Under the pieces are notes generated by a model that was not told the DNA's origin, searched no databases, and saw nothing but the letters and a program-made list of their open reading frames with translations. From Patescibacteria group bacterium (GTDB taxonomy: Bacteria > Patescibacteriota > Minisyncoccia > Phycocordibacterales > UBA2100), in contig JANLHO010000046.1 of assembly GCA_024654485.1 (NCBI GenBank), positions 1 through 8,281 of the forward strand: a stretch of DNA of 8,281 nt, given 5' to 3'. Of the stretch, positions 1 to 5,038 are shown one piece after another. Within the stretch, counting starts at the first letter, position 1, and the number at the start of each line of letters is the position of its first letter. A program made the position numbers and the translations under genes.

Positions 1-141
1 CTGCGCGACGGCGAAGCAGCCGCAATTGGCCGCCGCGACGATTTGCGAAGGGTCTACCAGCACTCCCATCAACGCTCCGAGAACGAGCGCCGATGGCACG
101 ACGCCTTTGTGCATCGCAAATATGTCGGCGCGTATCCTCAT
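1..141 (-). CDS. Unknown small or membrane protein, N-terminal part only
   Basis: A minus-strand reading frame begins at ATG 141-139 and is still open at the window edge, giving 47 residues (MRIRADIFAMHKG... ending ...CGCFAVAQ). Its ATG overlaps the TGA of the sortase gene in an ATGA arrangement, and GGAG sits 4 nt upstream inside the sortase end, so the two are probably translationally coupled and share an mRNA. Residues 15-40 are hydrophobic (VVPSALVLGALMGVLVDPSQIVAA) apart from one Asp, which fits a membrane segment or signal anchor. I do not recognise the family and too little is visible to assign one. Coupling to a sortase suggests a cell-envelope role, but that is inference only. Confidence 0.6.
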   Translation of the reverse strand, partial: MRIRADIFAMHKGVVPSALVLGALMGVLVDPSQIVAAANCGCFAVAQ

Positions 142-836
142 ATCACTCCGACGAAATCCGCCTCAAGGATATAACGCGCGCTCTTGCCGGTGAGGGTGTC
201 GCAGGTGACGAGCGTGAGCTTCGCGCCCAATGAGGGCGAGAGATCAATGTAAGCGCCTGCTTCCACATCGGCCCTCTCCACGCCCGTAACGCTATAGAGA
301 TAGCTCTTGCCGTCTTGCCCCTCAATCGTGATGATATCCCCCACCTCAAGCTCCGACACCCGATTGAAAGCTTGGAACATTTTGTTGCGCACGATAGGCA
401 GATTGGACGAGTGCGCGAAGATTATCATGTTGCCCTTCGCGCCAAGCCTCGCGCTGTCTACATAGCGCACGGGGCCGTTCACTAGCAGCGCGTCCAGCGC
501 AGCTATATCGCGCGTATTCGGATTTTGTACGGGCAGGTCAAGCCCGATAGCTCCCGCCTTGATGTGCGCCGGCAAAGTAGACTTCCCGCTGTTTGCCGTT
601 TGGCGTTCGCCGCTGTCTTCTCCCAATTGCGGCAAGCTGGAGAGCGCGAGCTCACGGCTCGCTGGGATGGATCCGCCAGCTGGCGGAGAGCCGTCAATGT
701 AATACGGGACAAGTCCGATGGAGTCGGTCACGGAAAGCGTACTGAAAAAAAGCACTATGACGGCAGCCAGAAAGACCGGCAGTGGCGCTTTCCTCTGCAC
801 CGGCTCGCGGCTCGCGGAGTTGTTCAAAGTATTCAT
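138..836 (-). CDS. Membrane-anchored sortase family protein
   Basis: This 232-residue protein looks like a sortase, a cysteine transpeptidase that acts outside the membrane to cleave a sorting motif on secreted proteins and join them to an acceptor. A hydrophobic segment at residues 18-36 (PLPVFLAAVIVLFFSTLSV) is the N-terminal anchor, followed by a Ser/Pro-rich linker to about residue 88. The catalytic domain carries the expected triad in order: His142 in IIFAHSS, Cys212 in LTLVTCDT and Arg221 in SARYILEADFV. The length is normal for the superfamily; subclass and substrate cannot be read. The annotated ATG (836) has AGGAG only one base upstream; an in-frame TTG at codon 4 would have a 9-nt spacer and is a plausible real start. 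It has its own promoter (857-885) and overlaps the next gene by 4 nt. The divergently transcribed surface protein at 952-2019 is a possible functional partner but has no C-terminal sorting signal. Confidence 0.88.
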   Translation of the reverse strand: MNTLNNSASREPVQRKAPLPVFLAAVIVLFFSTLSVTDSIGLVPYYIDGSPPAGGSIPASRELALSSLPQLGEDSGERQTANSGKSTLPAHIKAGAIGLDLPVQNPNTRDIAALDALLVNGPVRYVDSARLGAKGNMIIFAHSSNLPIVRNKMFQAFNRVSELEVGDIITIEGQDGKSYLYSVTGVERADVEAGAYIDLSPSLGAKLTLVTCDTLTGKSARYILEADFVGVI

Positions 837-856
837 ACTCCTGTATTGAGACCAAG

Positions 857-885
857 ATAATACCCTTATTAGAGCACTTTGTCAA
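857..885 (-). promoter_or_regulatory. Sigma70-type promoter of the sortase gene
   Basis: On the minus strand TTGACA (885-880) is followed by a 17-nt spacer and TATTAT (862-857). This is a perfect -35 box, ideal spacing and a good -10 box, about 20 nt upstream of the sortase ATG. The -35 box lies in the left arm of the inverted repeat 878-899. Confidence 0.8.
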
Positions 886-899
886 TCTCTATTGACAAA
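878..899. repeat. Inverted repeat spanning two back-to-back -35 boxes
   Basis: TTTGTCAAT - CTCT - ATTGACAAA is a perfect inverted repeat with 9-bp arms and a 4-bp centre. Each arm contains one of the two divergent -35 boxes (TTGACA on both strands). A protein binding here could control the sortase gene and the surface-protein gene together. The symmetry may also arise simply because two consensus -35 boxes face each other, although the identity extends beyond the hexamers by A-T pairs. Confidence 0.7.
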
Positions 900-919
900 T
901 GCCCCGATATATGTAGAAT
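892..919 (+). promoter_or_regulatory. Promoter of the CARDB-like surface protein gene
   Basis: TTGACA (892-897), a 16-nt spacer and TAGAAT (914-919) form a good plus-strand sigma70-type promoter. A second, perfect -10 hexamer TATAAT lies at 932-937 without a recognisable -35; it would give a leader of only about 7 nt before ATG 952. Either or both could be used. No Shine-Dalgarno sequence precedes the ATG. Confidence 0.65.
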
Positions 920-951
920 AGCGTTTACGTTTATAATATTTTCTCCCCCAT

Positions 952-2019
952 ATGCATGATGATCACCAAGACAAGGCGAGAGATGCCGCTACGGGCACCT
1001 CATATGTATCGCACAAACCGAACGCCGCTTTTGACGAACCGGTAGCAACGAGCTTGCTCTCAAGCATCCTTGCCGTCGTCGGTCTCGTTATACTTGTGGT
1101 CGTCATCATCTGGGGACTCGTGCATCTCGCCGGTCTCTCGGGCAATTGGTTCTCTTCCATCTTTTCGCGCTCGTCCGCATCGGAGATAATCGTACGCGCT
1201 CCCGAGAGAGCGACTTCCGGTGAGGCCATGACCATTAGCTGGGAATACGCTCCGAAGTCGGAAGGCGCATACGCGCTCGTTTATCAGTGTCAGGATGACC
1301 TGTTTTTCGTGACGCCGGGTAATGCGGGTGTCATGAGCCGAGTCCCGTGCGGTGCCGCGTTCATACTCTCTTCCACTACGACCGCTATCTCTCTCACCCC
1401 TGTAGCTTCCGGCGAGGGCGACATTTCCGTGCCTATATCTATCGCTTTTGTCTCCGCCACGGACTCCGCGGCCGAAGCGCAGGGAAGCGCTGCGGTACTA
1501 ATCGGGCAGCCCGACGCAGCCCCCGTTGAAGACTCGCCCGCAATACCGCCCCAAGAAGAAGCCGCGCCGAAGCCTGCGCAGGCAACTCCCCCGGACCTAT
1601 ACGTACGCATAATGTCTGTGGGTTCCGATGGATACGGCCAGGGAATCGCCACCTTTGATATATCAAATGTGGGCGGCAGCTCTTCCGGCGGCTACTATTT
1701 TGAGGCGCAGCTGCCGACCACCGCCTACGGACAGGGGTACAAATACACATCTCCCCTTCAGAAATCTCTCGCGCCTGGCGATCATATCGTCAACACTCTG
1801 CGCTTCACGCAGGCTGTCAATGGCATCTTTAGCGTGACGGTAGACCCTTCCGGAGCCGTCAGCGAATCTACCGAGACCAACAACTACGCGTATCAGACTC
1901 TCTCCGCTTACTACAACCAGCCGACGTATTACAACAATCCGCAGCCCGCAGGCTCCGGCACGGGGCAGCAGTATTACCAGTACGACCCCAACCAGCCGCA
2001 AACGTACTACATGTACTAG
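952..2019 (+). CDS. Membrane-anchored surface protein with CARDB-like domain and Tyr-rich tail
   Basis: The 355-residue protein has a short polar N-terminus, one strong membrane segment at about residues 36-60 (SSILAVVGLVILVVVIIWGL), and then an extracellular-type region. Residues 77-185 look like a beta-sandwich/Ig-like domain with two cysteines (113, 133) that could pair. A Pro/Ala/Glu-rich linker (186-214) leads to a CARDB-like domain (215-312): it starts DLYVRI, has ISNVGG, LAPGDH and VTVDPSGAVSESTETNN, the usual order in this adhesion-type fold. The last 44 residues hold 12 tyrosines with Asn, Pro and Gln. I see no catalytic motif. It is transcribed divergently from a sortase and probably sits on the cell surface with its N-terminus inside, perhaps as an adhesin or envelope scaffold. 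It lacks a C-terminal LPxTG plus hydrophobic stretch. The domain call is by pattern; the function is not known. Confidence 0.85.
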   Translation: MHDDHQDKARDAATGTSYVSHKPNAAFDEPVATSLLSSILAVVGLVILVVVIIWGLVHLAGLSGNWFSSIFSRSSASEIIVRAPERATSGEAMTISWEYAPKSEGAYALVYQCQDDLFFVTPGNAGVMSRVPCGAAFILSSTTTAISLTPVASGEGDISVPISIAFVSATDSAAEAQGSAAVLIGQPDAAPVEDSPAIPPQEEAAPKPAQATPPDLYVRIMSVGSDGYGQGIATFDISNVGGSSSGGYYFEAQLPTTAYGQGYKYTSPLQKSLAPGDHIVNTLRFTQAVNGIFSVTVDPSGAVSESTETNNYAYQTLSAYYNQPTYYNNPQPAGSGTGQQYYQYDPNQPQTYYMY

Positions 2020-2059
2020 CCCGAACGGCACGGGCTCTGCAAAAATCCGCAGTTTTTGC
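2018..2059 (+). terminator. Probable terminator after the surface protein gene
   Basis: Directly at the stop codon lies a hairpin AGCCCG (2018-2023), 7-nt loop, CGGGCT (2031-2036). It is followed by CTGC (2037-2040), 8-nt loop, GCAG (2049-2052) and TTTTT (2053-2057). The second stem is short but ends in a T run, as in a Rho-independent terminator; an alternative pairing is GCAAAAA with TTTTTGC (2039-2045 with 2053-2059). Strength is uncertain. Confidence 0.5.
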
Positions 2060-2073
2060 CGGTAACAACCCCG

Positions 2074-2105
2074 AACTACGATGTCTCTATAGAGACATCG
2101 TAGTT
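2074..2105. repeat. 32-bp perfect palindrome, downstream copy
   Basis: The half-site AACTACGATGTCTCTA (2074-2089) is followed immediately by its exact reverse complement (2090-2105). It lies 27 nt downstream of the stop codon of the PaaX/Cas2-like gene. The copy at 2711-2740 has the same half-site except for one core position and the outer ends. Neither strand shows a T run after the hairpin, so it is a poor classical terminator, although it lies between two convergent genes. Confidence 0.95.
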
Positions 2106-2132
2106 TATAGACCATAGTGTATTTTTGGACGC

Positions 2133-2705
2133 TCACTCCAATCCGAAGTAATCGCGCACGCGCATATCCCCTTCCAATTCATCTACTATCATATACAAGA
2201 CGTCCTTGCCTATCCTGAAATCGGCCTTGAGGAGTACGATGAAGTCTTCGCAGTCATAAGGGTATATCCATACGCTGTCTTGCAGTCGCATAAATCCTAC
2301 TGATATCAGAGTACGCCGAAGTTTGACGCGCACAGATTTACGATATTCGGGAATGTCAAAGATGAGTATCCGCCAGCGTCCGTCCCATCGACGCGGCCTA
2401 TCGCGGAGCATCTCCTTCGCTTGAAGGCGAGAGAGTTCCGATTGCCCTTTTGCCGTAAGGCGCAAGCGACCGTTTGCGTTGGCGACGAGCAATCCGGCCT
2501 TGGACAGCTGCCGTCGCGTCCGCGCGATAGTGCTCGCATCCGAAAAATCAAAGTCTGAAATCCCTATCTTCTTCATTGCCCCGATAACGTTGGGCGCAGC
2601 CATGGCAACCCCTATTATGACACCGGCCTTGACGGCGGCGAGCACGGCCTTGCGGACATTGCGACGTTGTGCTCGCTTCTTTCCTCTATTCTCCAACATT
2701 CCCAT
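2133..2705 (-). CDS. PaaX-like/Cas2-fold regulator or nuclease, stand-alone
   Basis: This 190-residue protein matches my recollection of a family common in Parcubacteria and often labelled PaaX-family regulator or Cas2. The basic N-terminus (residues 1-19) is followed by a hydrophobic stretch (19-43). A winged-helix-like segment follows (about 50-98: STIARTRRQLSKAGLL, then GRLRLTAKGQSEL). The C-terminal part (107-178) begins WDGRWRILIFDIPE and contains SVWIYPYDCED, which resembles the ferredoxin-like fold shared by PaaX C-termini and Cas2; Asp117 sits where Cas2 has its conserved metal-site Asp. There is no cas1, no other cas gene and no CRISPR array here, so a CRISPR role is unlikely. The gene is bracketed by near-identical palindromes, one ending 5 nt before its ATG and one 27 nt after its stop; no Shine-Dalgarno precedes the ATG, and a second ATG lies at codon 3. 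DNA binding at the palindromes is a reasonable inference, not shown. Confidence 0.82.
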   Translation of the reverse strand: MGMLENRGKKRAQRRNVRKAVLAAVKAGVIIGVAMAAPNVIGAMKKIGISDFDFSDASTIARTRRQLSKAGLLVANANGRLRLTAKGQSELSRLQAKEMLRDRPRRWDGRWRILIFDIPEYRKSVRVKLRRTLISVGFMRLQDSVWIYPYDCEDFIVLLKADFRIGKDVLYMIVDELEGDMRVRDYFGLE

Positions 2706-2710
2706 ATTAA

Positions 2711-2740
2711 GCTACGATGTCCCTATAGGGACATCGTAGC
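2711..2740. repeat. 30-bp perfect palindrome, upstream copy at the start codon
   Basis: The half-site GCTACGATGTCCCTA (2711-2725) is followed by its exact reverse complement (2726-2740). Only 5 nt (2706-2710) separate it from the ATG of the PaaX/Cas2-like gene on the minus strand. Relative to the copy at 2074-2105 the core TCTCTATAGAGA has become TCCCTATAGGGA, a symmetric double change. It could be an operator, an mRNA hairpin that hides the start site, or the end of a mobile unit. Confidence 0.95.
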
Positions 2741-2807
2741 ACAGACAACGCGAGCTGGTTAATCAAGGCTCGTGATTGGCGGGTGTTTGTTTGTGGTCGC
2801 AAGAAAA

Positions 2808-4898
2808 TCAAATATCAAGCGTCGCTTCCTTGGCGTGGGATTGGATGAATGATTTTCGGGCGGGGACGTCCGTGCCCATCAGCATGTCAAAGACCTGATC
2901 GGCTTCCTGCGCATCAAGTATCGTGACCTGCTTCAGGATTCTACGCGCGGGGTCCATGGTGGTTTCCCAGAGTTCGTCGGAGTTCATCTCGCCCAGACCC
3001 TTATATCGCTGGACAGATACCTTTCCGCCCGAGGCGGACCGGCCCTGGGCCGGAGCCTCCCCTGTTTCGCTCTCGCCTTCCGGAGCCTCTCCCGTGATGT
3101 CTTCAAGTCCGACATTCTTCCCTACGAGCTTCGCAAGCTCGGCGTCGCTGTATGCATAGGCGACCTCCTTGCCTTTCCTGACCTTGAAGAGAGGGGGCTG
3201 TGCGATGTAGAGGTGTCCGCCGTCCACTACCGGGCGAAAATGCCGGTAGAAGAGCGTCAGGAGTAGCGTGCGGATGTGTGCGCCGTCCACGTCGGCATCC
3301 GTCGCTATGATTAGCTTGTGATAGCGAAGTTTCCCTATGTCAAAAATGTCCCCTATCGCCGTGCCGAGAGCGACCACCAGATTCTTTATCTGCTCGCTGG
3401 CGAGCATCCTGTCCAGCCTCGCGCGCTCTATATTCAGTATCTTGCCGCGCAGAGGCAGCACGGCCTGCGTCCTGCGGTCGCGGCCCATTTTGGCGGTGCC
3501 TCCTGCCGAATCCCCCTCCACTATGAAAAGCTCGGATTCTTCCGCGCTCTTGCTCTGGCAATCGGCGAGCTTGCCCGGTAGCGATAGCCCGTCCAGAGCC
3601 CCTTTGCGGAGGATGCTGTCTTTCGCGGCTTTCGCCGCCTTGCGGGCTTTCATCGCGAGAGCCGCTTTGCCGAGTATTGCGCGCGCGTCGTCGGGATGTT
3701 CCTCCAAGAAGGTCGCGAACGCCGAGCCGAATACGGACTCCGTCGCTCCGCGCGCCTCCACCGAGCCGAGCTTGGATTTGGTCTGGCCCTCAAACTGCAC
3801 CTCGCGCATTTTTACGGATATGACAGCCGTGAGACCTTCAAGCACGTCGTCTCCCGTGAAGCTGTCGCTCTCCTTACCTCCCTTGTTGGCCGCGTTCAGG
3901 GTGCGCGTAAGCGCCGTCTTGAATCCGGTCACGTGCATGCCGCCCTCTGTGTTGTAGATGTTGTTGGCAAAGGCCGAGAGACGCACGGAAACGTCGTCCA
4001 CGTATTGCAGGGAGACCTCCACCATGACGCCATCTTGCTCCTTTTCCACGTAAAAGATGTTTTTATGCAGAGGTTGCAGATGCCTGTTCTGAAAAGCCAC
4101 GAGGGAGCGCAGACCGCCCTCAAAATAGAAAGTCATTGATGGAGCATCAATCCCCAGATCGCGCAGGTAGTAGACGCCCTCCCCATCCATTTTGCTTCCC
4201 GAGCCGAACGCTTTTGCGTCGGCTAACCGTAAATCAAGTATGGAGATGCGCAGGCCGCGCACGAGGTACGCCTGCTGGCGCATGTGCGCGATTATCATCT
4301 CCCAGCTTAGTTCGCGCTCCGTGAATATCTTGGGGTCGGACTCAAAAGTGATTATGGTCCCGTGCGCGTCGGACGCGCCTATCTTCTTCACTTTGCCGAC
4401 GGGCTTGCCGCCGTTTTTGTACTCCTGCAAATATCTGCCGCCGTCGCGATGCACTTCAGCGCGCAGATCGCACGATAGAGCATTGACGACGGATACTCCC
4501 ACGCCGTGCAATCCTCCGGAGACCTTGTAACCCTCGCCGCCGAATTTGCCGCCGGCGTGCAGCTTCGTCATGACGGTCTCAAGCGCCGAGACCTTGGTCT
4601 TGGGATGCATGTCCACGGGGATGCCTCGTCCGTTGTCCGCGACGCGTACGCGGTTGTCCGGCAGTAGCGCTATTTCAATATCATTGGCATATCCGCCCAT
4701 CGCCTCGTCGCGAGAGTTATCAAACACTTCCCAGATAAGGTGGTGCAGTCCGGTCGTGCCGGTCGTGCCGATGTACATGCCTGGCCTGCGTCGCACGGCC
4801 TCAAGCCCTTCAAGCACCGTGATGTCGCTCGCACCGTAAGACGAACCCCCCTTTGCGGGGGCCGATTTCGGGGCCGATTTTGCCTTCTTCGTAGCCAT
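2808..4898 (-). CDS. gyrB: DNA gyrase subunit B
   Basis: ATPase subunit of gyrase, which with GyrA introduces negative supercoils. I take ATG 4898 (696 residues) as the start; an in-frame GTG at 4910 lies only 2 nt after the -10 box. Numbered from that GTG, the GHKL ATPase domain shows Glu61 and Asn65 in EVFDN, Asp92 in ADNGRGIPVD, SGGLHGVG (131-138) and the QTK loop (376-378). The TOPRIM domain has EGDSAGG (465-471), LRGKILN and DADVDGAHIR (538-547). The C-terminal tail has QRYKGLGEMN and WETTMDP and ends in a GyrB-like way (ARKSFIQSHAKEATLDI), which favours GyrB over ParE. The N-terminus carries a basic extension with KSAP repeated twice, encoded by a 12-bp tandem. An acidic Gly/Glu/Ala-rich insert with TGEAP repeated (606-628) precedes QRYKGLG. 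gyrA is not in the window. Confidence 0.96.
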   Translation of the reverse strand: MATKKAKSAPKSAPAKGGSSYGASDITVLEGLEAVRRRPGMYIGTTGTTGLHHLIWEVFDNSRDEAMGGYANDIEIALLPDNRVRVADNGRGIPVDMHPKTKVSALETVMTKLHAGGKFGGEGYKVSGGLHGVGVSVVNALSCDLRAEVHRDGGRYLQEYKNGGKPVGKVKKIGASDAHGTIITFESDPKIFTERELSWEMIIAHMRQQAYLVRGLRISILDLRLADAKAFGSGSKMDGEGVYYLRDLGIDAPSMTFYFEGGLRSLVAFQNRHLQPLHKNIFYVEKEQDGVMVEVSLQYVDDVSVRLSAFANNIYNTEGGMHVTGFKTALTRTLNAANKGGKESDSFTGDDVLEGLTAVISVKMREVQFEGQTKSKLGSVEARGATESVFGSAFATFLEEHPDDARAILGKAALAMKARKAAKAAKDSILRKGALDGLSLPGKLADCQSKSAEESELFIVEGDSAGGTAKMGRDRRTQAVLPLRGKILNIERARLDRMLASEQIKNLVVALGTAIGDIFDIGKLRYHKLIIATDADVDGAHIRTLLLTLFYRHFRPVVDGGHLYIAQPPLFKVRKGKEVAYAYSDAELAKLVGKNVGLEDITGEAPEGESETGEAPAQGRSASGGKVSVQRYKGLGEMNSDELWETTMDPARRILKQVTILDAQEADQVFDMLMGTDVPARKSFIQSHAKEATLDI

Positions 4899-4912
4899 GT
4901 TTTGGTGCACCC

Positions 4913-4921
4913 ATTATACCA
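4913..4921 (-). promoter_or_regulatory. Extended -10 promoter of gyrB
   Basis: On the minus strand TGG-TATAAT (4921-4913) is a perfect extended -10 element; no good -35 is seen at the expected distance. The hexamer is followed by 14 nt and then ATG 4898, so the mRNA leader would be only about 7-8 nt and has no Shine-Dalgarno. Four of the six -10 bases (TATA) and the TG motif are part of the long inverted repeat 4915-4965. Confidence 0.7.
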
Positions 4922-4965
4922 CTACACCGACTTTTTTTCCACGAAAAAGTCGGTGTAGTGGTATA
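4915..4965. repeat. 51-bp inverted repeat (22-bp arms) at the gyrB promoter
   Basis: Left arm 4915-4936 (begins TATACCACTACACCGA) and right arm 4944-4965 are exact reverse complements over 22 bp, with a 7-nt loop (TTCCACG). The outer end overlaps the gyrB -10 box. On neither strand does a T run follow the outer edge, so it is not a standard terminator. It could extrude as a DNA cruciform, or, in read-through RNA from pheT, form a duplex long enough for RNase III. Confidence 0.95.
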
Positions 4966-4967
4966 GC

Positions 4968-4990
4968 AAAAAAGCCTGCGGTTGACAGGC
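4968..4990 (-). terminator. Rho-independent terminator of pheST
   Basis: On the minus strand GCCTG (4990-4986), a 7-nt loop and CAGGC (4978-4974) form a stem followed at once by TTTTTT (4973-4968). This is the classic layout and it lies 48 nt after the pheT stop codon, so it should end pheS-pheT transcription before the gyrB promoter. Confidence 0.75.
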
Positions 4991-5038
4991 GAAAGTGGAT
5001 TACGAGGCCGCGAAAAAGAGCTCGGACGATGGCCCTGA

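Noticed and set aside
1712..1726. LPTTA in the surface protein as a sortase sorting motif
   Set aside because: It lies inside the CARDB-like domain (residues 254-258), about 100 residues from the end, with no hydrophobic segment or basic tail after it.
2133..2705. Reading the Cas2-fold gene as part of a CRISPR-Cas system
   Set aside because: No cas1 or other cas gene and no array of direct repeats with spacers is present. The two repeats are palindromes flanking a single gene, and the protein has an extra N-terminal and winged-helix-like region as in PaaX.
2060..2760. Target-site duplication around the palindrome cassette
   Set aside because: The bases directly outside the two palindromes do not match. 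ACAAC occurs on both sides (2064-2068 and 2745-2749), but not adjacent to the palindrome ends and too short to count.
3337..3957. Long open frame on the strand opposite gyrB
   Set aside because: It is antisense to the most conserved part of GyrB, shows no recognisable domain and is Ser/Arg/Pro-rich, as expected from a GC-rich shadow frame.
4742..4776. Tandem CCGGTCGTG repeat in gyrB as a repeat element
   Set aside because: Two 9-bp units encode GTTGTTG in the conserved ATP-site region before LHH; a small in-gene duplication with no sign of wider significance.
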